From assembly GCA_004212095.1 (NCBI GenBank), contig RXIJ01000022.1, forward strand, positions 1 to 19,157: DNA of 19,157 bases. The letters are read 5' to 3'. Made by a program: the position numbers and the translations under genes. Shown piece after piece: positions 6,312 to 13,738 of this stretch. Position 1 is the stretch's first letter. The number at the start of each line of letters is the position of its first letter. The notes below the pieces were generated by a model. It saw only the letters and a list, made by a program, of their open reading frames with translations, was not told the DNA's origin and did not search any database. The stretch is from Methanosarcinales archaeon. GTDB lineage: Archaea; Halobacteriota; Methanosarcinia; Methanosarcinales; EX4572-44.

Positions 6312-7081
6312 TTCACGATTCCCCTCTTCCATTTAAACATCCTGTCCTCAACAAGATACCTGAATAAGCGGTCTATACACAGTGCCGTTAATCCAAGGAC
6401 GAGCATGTAAGCTATTACATAATCCATCTGATGCAGATAGTAAAATTTCTGGAATAGCCGATAGCCAAGTCCACTGTTGCTGACTCCGAACATCTCAGCA
6501 GCTACCACACACATCCATCCAACACCCATTCCAACCCTTGTCCCGGTAGCAATCGAGGGAAGAGCATAAGGAAAAGCAACATACCTGATTAGTTTTTTAT
6601 CCCCGGTGCATCCAAGCACTTTACCGGTTTCCACAAGCACCTTTGGCACATTTCTGAATCCCGTATAGCTGTCAATTAAGATTGGGAAAAATGCACCGAT
6701 GAATATGATAAACCCGGCTGCATAATGATTAAGACCTATCCAGAGAATCGCAACTGGTATCCATGCAAGAGGTGGTATCGGTCTTACGATCTCAATAAGC
6801 GGATCTATCGCTTTGAATACATTCTCGAACCATCCCATGGCAATTGCCATTGGAATTGCTGCACAAAATGCCAAAGTCAGTCCTATACCAAAATGAAGGA
6901 GACTTACCAGTATATCCGGGATTAACACACCCTTAAGTACGTAGATGGAATAAATAACGCTTGAAAAGCGCGGCAAGATTAACGAATCTCTTATCACATA
7001 TCCTGCCACAAACTCCCAGAGAACAAGAACTGTGATTAGTGGAGCTAACCACAATCCTCTCTCTTTTATTGGTATATTCAT
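6308..7081 (-). CDS. ABC transporter permease, nitrate/sulfonate/taurine type (SsuC/TauC-like)
   Basis: 257 aa inner-membrane subunit. About six hydrophobic segments are visible, the first at residues ~12-28 (LAPLITVLVLWEFVAGYV). The cytoplasmic EAA loop, which docks the ATPase, is EIVRPIPPLAWIPVAILWIGL-like at ~97-117, followed by the typical GAFFPILIDSYTGFRNVP and the ALPSIATGTRVGMGVGW block. The start ATG overlaps the stop of binding protein copy 2 by ATGA, so they are translationally coupled. Its own stop overlaps the stub of a radical SAM gene in the same way. It is the only intact permease in the locus, and so must serve the distant ATPase (3048-3809) and possibly both binding proteins. 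Length and motifs are complete. Confidence 0.9.
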   Translation of the reverse strand: MNIPIKERGLWLAPLITVLVLWEFVAGYVIRDSLILPRFSSVIYSIYVLKGVLIPDILVSLLHFGIGLTLAFCAAIPMAIAMGWFENVFKAIDPLIEIVRPIPPLAWIPVAILWIGLNHYAAGFIIFIGAFFPILIDSYTGFRNVPKVLVETGKVLGCTGDKKLIRYVAFPYALPSIATGTRVGMGVGWMCVVAAEMFGVSNSGLGYRLFQKFYYLHQMDYVIAYMLVLGLTALCIDRLFRYLVEDRMFKWKRGIVK

Positions 7082-8097
7082 CTTTTTATTTCGTCATAGA
7101 AGCTTGTATCAAAAACATCTTCTTTTTCAAGCATTTTTATACCTTTTCCTTCATATCTCTCTTTGTTTAGATTATAGATTACTCTTGCATATTCAAGACC
7201 TGATTCAACCTCAAGATGCGGATCATAAATCCATTGCATATCTGTTGTATCTATTGACTTTTGTATCGTTTCAACATCTGCATCCAGCCACTTTGCACAG
7301 ATCTCCGCCACTTCCTCCGGATGTTCAATTTCGTATTCTGTGGCACGTATATGCGTCTTAATAATCTCCTTTACTATCTCCGGATGTTCCTCGATCATCT
7401 TATCACTTGCAGTCAGGCAGCAGCATGCGTGGTCCTTCCACATCGAACCAGACCATTCAACGATTACTCCATTGCCTTCCTCTACGATGATTGTTGGTGA
7501 GGGGCTTGCAAGAAATACGCAATCAACGGTGTTAGCTCCAATGGCGGTAATTGCATCACTTGGACCCATTGCTTTTAGGTCCACGTCATTTTCAGGGTCT
7601 ATTCCATTATCTAACAACCATTTTGAAAGAATGGTGTGTTGGATCGATCCTGGGGGGAAGGTTGCTATTGTCATACCTTTTAAAGATTGGGCCCCTTCAT
7701 ATTTATCAGCAAACTCCGGACGGATAACGATTGCAGAGCCCTGCGTCTGTACACCAGCGATAATCTTTGCGTCCAGTCCTTCGTACATGGCGGCAATAGG
7801 TGGTGAAACACCCACGTAAGCTACATCAAGGTCTCCAGCAAGCATTGCATGCATCTCCGGAGGTCCGGATGGGAATTCCTTCATTTCGACTTTTTCTATG
7901 CCAAACTTTGCAAGGTCTTCTCCCCACCATCCCTTTTCTGATGCCAGCATTGCAGCAATCTGGTGCGTGCTTGGTTGGTATCCTATATGAAGAGTGGTCA
8001 TTTCCGAAGGTGTTTTTTCATCCACGCATCCTGCAAAGATTGCAATCACTGCAACCGATACGATAACTATTAAACTTAGCACAATTCTTTTTTTCAT
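7078..8097 (-). CDS. ABC transporter substrate-binding lipoprotein (NMT1/SsuA-like), copy 2
   Basis: About 339 aa from ATG 8097; an in-frame GTG at 8106 adds three residues. As in copy 1, GTGATT just upstream fits a ribosome site for the inner ATG. Lipoprotein signal: MKKR, hydrophobic core, AIFAGC. The mature region matches copy 1 along its full length: GYQPSTHQ, MLASEKGWW, MKEFPSGPPEMHAMLAGDLDVAYVG, HTILSKWLLDNGIDP, HACCC, and the same C-terminal FDTSFYDEIK. The copies differ most in the pocket-facing stretches (VQTQGSAIVIRPEF here versus VETGGDALIIRSDL), which hints at related but different ligands. First gene of the transcript and ATGA-coupled to the permease, so this is the cognate binding protein. 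It diverges from the HTH regulator upstream. Confidence 0.9.
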   Translation of the reverse strand: MKKRIVLSLIVIVSVAVIAIFAGCVDEKTPSEMTTLHIGYQPSTHQIAAMLASEKGWWGEDLAKFGIEKVEMKEFPSGPPEMHAMLAGDLDVAYVGVSPPIAAMYEGLDAKIIAGVQTQGSAIVIRPEFADKYEGAQSLKGMTIATFPPGSIQHTILSKWLLDNGIDPENDVDLKAMGPSDAITAIGANTVDCVFLASPSPTIIVEEGNGVIVEWSGSMWKDHACCCLTASDKMIEEHPEIVKEIIKTHIRATEYEIEHPEEVAEICAKWLDADVETIQKSIDTTDMQWIYDPHLEVESGLEYARVIYNLNKERYEGKGIKMLEKEDVFDTSFYDEIKR

Positions 8098-8139
8098 TTT
8101 AATCACGTTTAGTTCATTTTATATTACATTACTGAGTAT

Positions 8140-8156
8140 TATTTTATATTTAAGTA
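8140..8156 (-). promoter_or_regulatory. TATA box for the transporter operon
   Basis: On the minus strand CTTAAATATAAAAT lies about 45-55 nt before the ATG at 8097, predicting a start of transcription near 8120 and a leader of about 23 nt. The following ACTCAGTAATGT is shared with the leader of binding-protein copy 1. Confidence 0.5.
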
Positions 8157-8164
8157 TTCCACCA

Positions 8165-8198
8165 GCACAAATTATTATTTAAATTTTTCTGTTTGTGC
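8165..8198 (+). promoter_or_regulatory. Promoter of the HTH regulator flanked by an inverted repeat
   Basis: GCACAAA (8165-8171) and its inverted copy TTTGTGC (8192-8198) bracket an AT-rich TATA-like stretch (ATTATTATTTAAATTTTT). The half-sites are 27 bp apart centre to centre. The position between divergent genes fits an operator for the adjacent HTH protein, controlling itself and perhaps the transporter. Binding is inferred. Confidence 0.4.
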
Positions 8199-8257
8199 AC
8201 TAAATTGTCCAATTGTATAATATCACAGCAAGATATATCAATCAGAAAGGTCATTAT

Positions 8258-8797
8258 TTGCCATATATGAGTATTGCAGATAATATGGTATCCGAGATAT
8301 TCAAACACGACAAAGAGCTGCCAGTGGTGTTAACAGAGAAAATCAAACAGAAACTTGGAATTAGTATAGGAGAATTCAGTGAAAAATCCGGTATACCATT
8401 AAGCACGCTTTACAAAATCCTCTCTGGTGAAAGAGATCCAAACCTGCGCACCTTCAGAAGGATACTAAATACTGTAGGGGAGATAGAGAATGAGCATGTG
8501 AAAAAGAATAAAAAATTTATTGCTGTTGTCTGTTCCCGCGGCTGTTTGGACGTGCTTGAAAAAACAACCCTCGACACTGGAAGAAATATCTTTGATATCA
8601 GAGAATATGCGGTTACAAGCATGGAAGAGGCAATGATAGCAGCGATACAGGCCGAAAAAGACGACGCTTCTGCGATTGTATGTGCACCGATCGTCAGCTC
8701 CACGGTTGAAAAAGTAGTTAGTATACCGGTTGCTACTATAAAACCAAAATTGAGTATTGCCAGTGCAATTGAACTGGCAGCAAAAAAAACAAATTAA
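8258..8797 (+). CDS. HTH (XRE-like) regulator with a C-terminal sensor-like domain
   Basis: About 179 aa if started at TTG 8258, which has AAGGT six bases upstream; ATG 8267 is the alternative, and an open frame extends back to TTG 8213. The N-terminal half has a Cro/C1-like HTH: LTEKIKQKLGISIGEFSEKSGIPLSTLYKILSGERDP style, with IGEFSEKSG and PLSTLYKILSG as the two HTH helices and TFRRILNTVG after. The C-terminal ~100 residues (KFIAVVCSRGC, NIFDIREYAVTSMEEAMIAA, ASAIVCAPIVSSTVEKVVSIPVATIKP) look like an alternating alpha/beta domain, possibly small-molecule or effector sensing. It lies 11 nt upstream of dapF, so they are likely one transcript. What it senses is unknown. Confidence 0.8.
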   Translation: MPYMSIADNMVSEIFKHDKELPVVLTEKIKQKLGISIGEFSEKSGIPLSTLYKILSGERDPNLRTFRRILNTVGEIENEHVKKNKKFIAVVCSRGCLDVLEKTTLDTGRNIFDIREYAVTSMEEAMIAAIQAEKDDASAIVCAPIVSSTVEKVVSIPVATIKPKLSIASAIELAAKKTN

Positions 8798-8808
8798 GAA
8801 GAGACGAT

Positions 8809-9639
8809 ATGATACCCTTCACCAAGTTACAGGGAAATGGAAACGACTTCATTCTTATCGATGAATATCATAGTACTGTTGTTACTGATGAAAACAAAGC
8901 CAATTTCGCATCAACACAGTGCAATCGAAGGTTTGGTGTCGGTGCCGATGGTGTGCTGTTTCTCAGTAATAATCAGTTTGCAGATATTGGGATGCGTTTG
9001 TTCCAGCCAAACGGTACAGAAGCTGAAATGTGCGGAAACGGCATCTGTTGCATTGTTAAATATGCAGTGGACGCAGGATATGTACAAATTGGTAAAGTAA
9101 TTGTCAATACGTTATCCGGAATACTTGATGTGAGAACGCAACACACTAAAAACAAGCATCTGCTGATAACAGTCAACATGGGAAAACCCCTTTACGATAG
9201 ACCGAGCATACCTGCTGTTGGTGAGGGAGAACTGATCAATCAGGAGCTTCATGGCTTTACAGTGTCAGCAGTTAATACAGGTGTTCCGCATGCAGTGGTG
9301 TTTACCAGACATCTAAAGGAAGTATCATTATTAGAGGCTGCAACAAAAATCAGGTATGACCCATTGTTCCCAAATGGCACAAACGTTGATTTTGTTGAAG
9401 TCCACTCGACCGATGAGATTAGCATCCGCACTTATGAGCGCGGCGTGGAAGCTGAAACGCTGAGCTGTGGCACAGGCTCAGTGGCAAGTGCTTCAGTAGC
9501 AAATCGTCTCAAAAAAACCGGTGATAAAGTTCTGGTACACACCATGGGAGGACAACTTCGCATCGCCCTTGAAAACAATACTGCATACATGGAAGGAAGT
9601 GCAGAAACAGTGTTCAAAGGAGAAATACTGACAAAATGA
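8809..9639 (+). CDS. dapF: Diaminopimelate epimerase
   Basis: 276 aa, full length for the family. It interconverts LL- and meso-diaminopimelate, the penultimate step of lysine synthesis, in the cytoplasm without cofactor. The two active-site cysteines are present in their motifs: C75 in MCGNGIC and C220 in LSCGTGS. Also seen are GNGNDF at 9-14, FGVGADG at 42-48 and FQPNGTEAE at 65-73. The gene sits 11 nt after the HTH regulator and overlaps the next gene by ATGA. In archaea DAP serves lysine (and in some species pseudomurein-related) needs. There is no other lysine gene in the window. Confidence 0.96.
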   Translation: MIPFTKLQGNGNDFILIDEYHSTVVTDENKANFASTQCNRRFGVGADGVLFLSNNQFADIGMRLFQPNGTEAEMCGNGICCIVKYAVDAGYVQIGKVIVNTLSGILDVRTQHTKNKHLLITVNMGKPLYDRPSIPAVGEGELINQELHGFTVSAVNTGVPHAVVFTRHLKEVSLLEAATKIRYDPLFPNGTNVDFVEVHSTDEISIRTYERGVEAETLSCGTGSVASASVANRLKKTGDKVLVHTMGGQLRIALENNTAYMEGSAETVFKGEILTK

Positions 9640-10160
9640 TACACATAATTTGCGGAAGTGTCACAATAAATGATGCAGAAAAATTTATACATCAACTGAA
9701 TAAAATCTCCCAAAGATACGATGTCGTGATACAGGCAGTAGACGCGGATCTTGTGGCAGGAAGAAAACACCTGATCGTTGCAGCAGAGAGGGCCATTCGC
9801 TCATTTCGCGAGAAAACCAATGTAGCAAACAATCTCGGAATGGAGACACTCCTATACGTTGCAGGGTCACGCCAGATTGAAAAAGCCCTGCAATTTGGAG
9901 TGAAAAAGGGATATAACAACATAGCACTACTAATAATCAGCAATAGCGAGAAGGATACCGACAATGCAGAACAGGAATTAAAAAAATTAATCAGTGAACG
10001 TTTGGATGTGGTTGACTACACCATTTCAAAAAAAGAGAAACTCATGTCAGCGTTCAATATTACGCAAGAAGAGATAGCTGCAGCAGGAGAAAATAAAATA
10101 CCAGATCTTGTGCTTGAGAGAGTTGCACTCAGAAACATAGTAAGAAAACTCAACCAATAA
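9636..10160 (+). CDS. KEOPS complex subunit Cgi121
   Basis: 174 aa. It matches the Cgi121 family over its length: DADLVAGRKHLIVAAERAIRSF at residues ~37-58, NLGMETLLYVAGSRQIEKALQFGV at ~67-90, and a C-terminal helix bundle. Cgi121 binds the tRNA 3' CCA end and Bud32, helping KEOPS place the threonylcarbamoyl group on A37 (t6A). The start ATG overlaps the dapF stop (ATGA), so translation is coupled; the pairing with a lysine gene is probably co-expression rather than function. No other KEOPS gene is in the window. A T-rich stretch at 10225-10237 may end the transcript. Confidence 0.92.
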   Translation: MIHIICGSVTINDAEKFIHQLNKISQRYDVVIQAVDADLVAGRKHLIVAAERAIRSFREKTNVANNLGMETLLYVAGSRQIEKALQFGVKKGYNNIALLIISNSEKDTDNAEQELKKLISERLDVVDYTISKKEKLMSAFNITQEEIAAAGENKIPDLVLERVALRNIVRKLNQ

Positions 10161-10273
10161 TGATTTAGGGAACTCTTAGTAAACAGTTCGTCCAATTCTT
10201 GATGTATGAGAAAGTATAAACGCATTTGTTTATTTTTCAGGAATTTAGGAGAGTATCTCAACTTACAGATTAA

Positions 10274-10578
10274 TCACCATTTCAATTTATCATACAAACT
10301 CATGTAGCCCCTTTTCTTTAAAATAACGACATTTTTATGGAGTTCCACACCAAATTGTCCTTCCTTAGCATTCGCCTGACGCTCAAGTTCAGGATCCGGG
10401 AGACCGTACCACTGTCGGAGCACCAGCATTTTTATCACCATAACCTCATCCATGTGTGGTCTGTCAACATTTCTCGGTCATGTTTCCGTACATCCCGGCT
10501 ACGGTAGGGGATGAAAGCACCCCATTCTATCAAGGAATCTACTTGTACAAGCTTATTACCGAGATGTTTGACCTTTTC
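10274..10578 (-). pseudogene. Frameshifted N-terminal remnant of an IS5-family transposase
   Basis: On the minus strand, EKVKHLGNKLVQVDSLIEWGAF reads first. A shifted frame then gives VAGMYGNMTEK, and a further shift gives RPHMDEVMVIKMLVLRQWYGLPDPELERQAN. Together these follow the N-terminus of archaeal IS5-type transposases. At least two frameshifts are present, and the DDE catalytic part and terminal repeats are missing. After ERQAN the frame continues as AKEGQFGVELHKNVVILKKRGYM to a stop, which I cannot place in this family; it may be a deletion junction. Non-functional. Confidence 0.7.
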
Positions 10579-10856
10579 GTGTTCTTAACTCAATTAAAAA
10601 TCTATCAAAGACTTTATATATATTATATTAGCAAAAAATGTTTCTATTTTGACTAAAAATATTCCAGTGCTTTGTTGTGTTTGCTGGGGGTTGAATGTTG
10701 GGTTAGGTTTTTCAAAGTCCTCATTAATGTAAATTGTTTAGTCTATTCTATATAAATAGATTATCATAACAATTGTTGTTATATTTTTTAATTTTTGTAG
10801 CATATAAATGAAGCACAACTTTAAAGTACAAGTTCTATTATTTTGTATAGTAAATT
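10579..10856 (+). promoter_or_regulatory. AT-rich gap and promoter region of the S8e gene
   Basis: No gene is supported here. A strong TATA-like CTATATAAATAG lies at 10748-10759. Soon after it is a perfect hairpin, ATAACAA (10766-10772) / TTGTTAT (10776-10782), followed by T-rich sequence to 10796. A second TATA-like box, ATATAAATG, at 10802-10810 is about 50 nt from the S8e ATG and is the better placed of the two. No Shine-Dalgarno sequence is evident before the ATG. Confidence 0.4.
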
Positions 10857-11234
10857 ATGAGATGGCAAGGAAATTCAAAACGTAAATCTACCAGCGGGCG
10901 ACTTATCAGAGCACGTGGAAAAAGGAAATTTGAAATTGGACGTGATGCAGCAGACACACATGCTGGCAAAAACATAAAAAAAGTCATTAAATGTTTTGGA
11001 GGCAATAAGAAATACCGACTCCTGCAAACAGATATTGTAAACGTAACAGACAAAAAGAACAATACTACCAGAACGGCAACTATTGAAACCGTCACAGAAA
11101 ATCAAGCAAACCAGCATTATGTCAGGCGGGACGTTATGACAAAAGGTGCTGTGATTAAAACAAGTATTGGGCAAGCGAAAGTTACAAACAAGCCAGGGCA
11201 AGATGGCATCGTAAATGCTGTGTTAGTAGAATAA
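10857..11234 (+). CDS. rps8e: 30S ribosomal protein S8e
   Basis: 125 aa, the standard size of archaeal eS8. The N-terminus MRWQGNSKRKSTSGRLIRARGKRKFEIGRDAADT is the family signature (W-Q-G, SGGR/SGR, KRKxExGR), and NKKYRLLQTDIVNVTD plus NPANQHYVRR-like (NQANQHYVRR) follow. It is very basic, as expected for an rRNA-binding small-subunit protein of archaea and eukaryotes. Monocistronic by spacing: an isolated gene with its own promoter about 50 nt upstream, and 214 nt before the next gene. Confidence 0.95.
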   Translation: MRWQGNSKRKSTSGRLIRARGKRKFEIGRDAADTHAGKNIKKVIKCFGGNKKYRLLQTDIVNVTDKKNNTTRTATIETVTENQANQHYVRRDVMTKGAVIKTSIGQAKVTNKPGQDGIVNAVLVE

Positions 11235-11323
11235 GCAGCAATTATAAATGTTTGAGGCTCTCCATAGCTCACGTTACAGTGAATTTATAACCCGCCTTAA
11301 AGAATCAGAAGCATTCTGTAGTC

Positions 11324-11349
11324 AGTTACATGTAACTTTGTATAAATGG
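11324..11349 (+). promoter_or_regulatory. Perfect palindrome plus TATA box upstream of SepCysS
   Basis: AGTTACATGTAACT (11324-11337) is a perfect 14-bp palindrome ending three bases before TATAAAT (11341-11347). In archaea a repressor there would block TFB/TBP at the BRE. Transcription would start near 11368, leaving a leader of about 80 nt before the ATG at 11449. Confidence 0.5.
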
Positions 11350-11448
11350 ATTTTTCTTCACCTGAGTCCACAATTTTTCAGACCTTTAGCACTAGCCTTG
11401 TGATAACTATCTAATAGTAGTAACTCTTTATTGTTTTGATGTATAATT

Positions 11449-12636
11449 ATGGACCTAAAAAAATATAAAAATCTTACAAGAGGCATCCAGGATAATTATA
11501 TCAATGTCAACCCGATACAGCGTGGCGGTGTGCTGACTGGCGAGGCTCGAAAAGCTCTGCTTGAGTTTGGGGATGGGTATTCTGTGTGTGATTATTGTTT
11601 TGATGCTCGTGTTGATCTGGTACAGAAGCCTCCTATACGCGATTTCACGATAGATGTTGCAAAGTTTCTGAATGTGGATGAAGTACGTTTTACAGCAGGC
11701 TGCCGCCATGCTATGTGGGCGATCATGCACATGATCACAGAGCCCGGTAATACGATAGTTCTTGACTCTCTTGCGCATTACACATCATATCTCGGTGCCG
11801 AGGCAAATCGACTTGATGTGGTGGAAGTACCTCACACTGGCCACCCCATGTTTCATATTGACCCCGAGATGTATGCACAGAAATTTGAAGATGTGAAGAG
11901 GCGCACTGGAAACCTGCCAGTACTTGCACTTCTCACCCACGTGGATTCTCGATACGGGAACCTTGCTGATGCGGAAGCTGTTGGGAAGATCTGCAAGCAT
12001 TATGGTGTGCCACTTATTCTAAATACTGCGTATTCAACTGGCGTCATGCCCGTTGATGCAAAAAAACTCCATGCAGATTTTCTCACTTGCAGCTGTCACA
12101 AGAGCTGGGCGGCATCAGCTCCAGTTGGGATACTTGCGGCCTCATCTGAGTGGAGTTGCAAAGTGTTTGGCAAATCAAAGATTACAGGTGGTTGGAGTGG
12201 ATGCAGTTTCAACAAAAAAGAGATTGCCCTCTTCGGTTGTCCACCTGTTTTTGGAGCTCCGATTGCTACTCTTATGGCATCCTTCCCGACAGTTGTTGAG
12301 CGTGTAAAACACTGGGATGAAGAGGTCAGGAAAGCCTGCTATTTTGTTGGTGAAATTGAAAAAATTGATGGAATCTGCCAGATAGGACATAAACCAAAAC
12401 AACACACACTGATGAATATTGAAAGTCCTTCTTTTCATGCAGTTGCTGGAAAAGATCGCAGAAAAGGATACTTCCTCTACCGTGAGTTAAAAAAACGCAG
12501 AATAATGGGAGTTCGCCCTGGTATGAGTAAAAGTTTTGAAATCAACACGTATGGGCTAAGTTGGGAACAGGTCAAATACGTGGCAGAAGCTTTCAAGGAT
12601 ATTGCACTCAAGCATGATATATGTGTAGAGCCCTGA
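11449..12636 (+). CDS. pscS: O-phospho-L-seryl-tRNA:Cys-tRNA synthase (SepCysS)
   Basis: 395 aa, full length. This PLP enzyme converts Sep-tRNA(Cys) to Cys-tRNA(Cys) using a sulfur donor. Seen in order: NPIQRGGVLT, the SVCDYC pair (C47, C50) expected near the N-terminus for persulfide or cluster chemistry, FTAGCRHAMWAIMH, LNTAYSTG, and the PLP-binding CSCHKSW with Lys at 218. A third conserved cysteine is probably C264 in FGCPPVFGAP, with C252 as a candidate. The partner SepRS is in the same window (17462-19144) on the opposite strand, so the route is complete here apart from the optional bridging protein SepCysE, which is not seen. The ATG at 11449 has no clear Shine-Dalgarno sequence. A palindrome-TATA element upstream suggests regulation. 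Confidence 0.95.
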   Translation: MDLKKYKNLTRGIQDNYINVNPIQRGGVLTGEARKALLEFGDGYSVCDYCFDARVDLVQKPPIRDFTIDVAKFLNVDEVRFTAGCRHAMWAIMHMITEPGNTIVLDSLAHYTSYLGAEANRLDVVEVPHTGHPMFHIDPEMYAQKFEDVKRRTGNLPVLALLTHVDSRYGNLADAEAVGKICKHYGVPLILNTAYSTGVMPVDAKKLHADFLTCSCHKSWAASAPVGILAASSEWSCKVFGKSKITGGWSGCSFNKKEIALFGCPPVFGAPIATLMASFPTVVERVKHWDEEVRKACYFVGEIEKIDGICQIGHKPKQHTLMNIESPSFHAVAGKDRRKGYFLYRELKKRRIMGVRPGMSKSFEINTYGLSWEQVKYVAEAFKDIALKHDICVEP

Positions 12637-12647
12637 AAACCAATTCC

Positions 12648-12664
12648 TATTGTTGTTTTCTTAT
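12648..12664 (+). terminator. T-rich stretch after SepCysS
   Basis: The sequence after the SepCysS stop contains TATTGTTGTTTTCTTA, a T-rich tract of the kind that ends archaeal transcripts, in the 56-nt gap between convergent SepCysS and the biotin ligase gene. No hairpin is needed in archaea. Weak evidence. Confidence 0.3.
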
Positions 12665-12692
12665 GGAAATCTGACCCCATCCCGTGGTTAAC

Positions 12693-13556
12693 TTATATGG
12701 ATGCATGAATACATTCACCGGCAACGACTCGCTCAATGAATCCATCATCACATTTAATGATGAGCGCACCTTCACGATCCACCCCAACTGCCTTTCCGTA
12801 GATGGTTGTTGTGGGGTTGTTGATTTGCACTCTTTTTCCAGTAGTAGCAAGAAGATATCTCCACTCATCTAATATTTGCGGGAATTGTTTATATAGCCGA
12901 AGATATTCGTATTCAAAGCTGGTAAGCAATCTTTTGATAAATTCTACACGATCTATTGACTCGCCAAGTTCTGTTTGTAAGGATGTGGAGTGGTCTCTGA
13001 TCTCTTCCGGGAATAAACGTGTGTCAATATTTGTATCCACCCCAATACCAACGATTGCATGTTTTAGTTGCTCTGCTTCCGCTTCCGTTTCTGTGAGTAT
13101 GCCGCACACTTTTTTGTTTCCTATAATTATATCGTTTGGCCACTTTATCTTTGCATCAATCTCATAGGCGCGGATTGTTTTTGCTGCTGCAAGCCCGGCA
13201 GCAATGGTCAATCTATATGCTCGTACGGCAGGTATTCTTGGTTTTAATACAATAGATAGCCAGATTCCACCCCTTGGAGATACCCAGGTTCTTCCTATTC
13301 GACCACGTCCACGCGTCTGAATCTCTGTAATAATAGTTGTACCGTCTTCCACGTTATCTGCCACGCTTGCTGCTACACTATTTGTTGATTTAACTTCCCT
13401 GTAATATTCTATTGTTTTACCAATAATTGATGTATTAAGCCCTCTTTGGATTTCTGCTGGAATCAGATCAGGTACTTCTTTGAATATGTGTCCCATGCCA
13501 AATGTTGAATCAACACGGCTTTTATTTTTTCTCTGTCTTTCAATATTCATCAACAT
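12693..13556 (-). CDS. birA: Biotin-[acetyl-CoA/pyruvate carboxylase] ligase without a complete HTH domain
   Basis: 287 aa. It attaches biotin to carrier proteins such as pyruvate carboxylase subunit B. Catalytic features are intact: RGRGRIGRTW at 82-91 (biotinyl-AMP loop), the KWPND motif at 138-142, GGIWLS at 96-101, and the C-terminal cap domain (GKRVQINNPTTTIYGKAVGVDREGAL). The N-terminus differs from full BirA. Residues ~12-35 (RVDSTFGMGHIFKEVPDLIPAEI) resemble only the last strand and linker of the usual N-terminal winged helix; the DNA-binding helices are missing and are not found upstream in any frame. The ATG at 13556 is fixed by AGGAG six bases before it, so this short form is probably the real product. 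TATA-like GATATAAAAG lies about 55 nt upstream. Confidence 0.9.
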   Translation of the reverse strand: MLMNIERQRKNKSRVDSTFGMGHIFKEVPDLIPAEIQRGLNTSIIGKTIEYYREVKSTNSVAASVADNVEDGTTIITEIQTRGRGRIGRTWVSPRGGIWLSIVLKPRIPAVRAYRLTIAAGLAAAKTIRAYEIDAKIKWPNDIIIGNKKVCGILTETEAEAEQLKHAIVGIGVDTNIDTRLFPEEIRDHSTSLQTELGESIDRVEFIKRLLTSFEYEYLRLYKQFPQILDEWRYLLATTGKRVQINNPTTTIYGKAVGVDREGALIIKCDDGFIERVVAGECIHASI

Positions 13557-13738
13557 TATACTCCTGGTACTACCTTTTTAATGTGTTTCCCGAAGGTTTT
13601 GGGTAGGTCATCTTTTATATCCATAAATGATCACTTTTCACCTTTATAGTACATAAACATTGATGAATCAGTAGAAAGGAAGTAAAGGAGAATTGTAAAA
13701 ACCAGAGGAAGAACCTGAAATTGGACAACGGCTGGCAG

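Noticed and set aside
7340..7819. 159-aa plus-strand open frame inside the binding-protein gene
   Set aside because: Antisense shadow of a well-supported lipoprotein gene; no domain features.
10456..10656. 66-aa plus-strand frame in the S8e upstream gap
   Set aside because: Antisense to the IS5-type transposase remnant and low-complexity at its end.
13556..13624. 22-codon minus-strand mini-frame ending in a TAATG junction with birA, like a leader peptide
   Set aside because: The best TATA box lies inside or after its start, so it would not be transcribed; no conservation can be judged.
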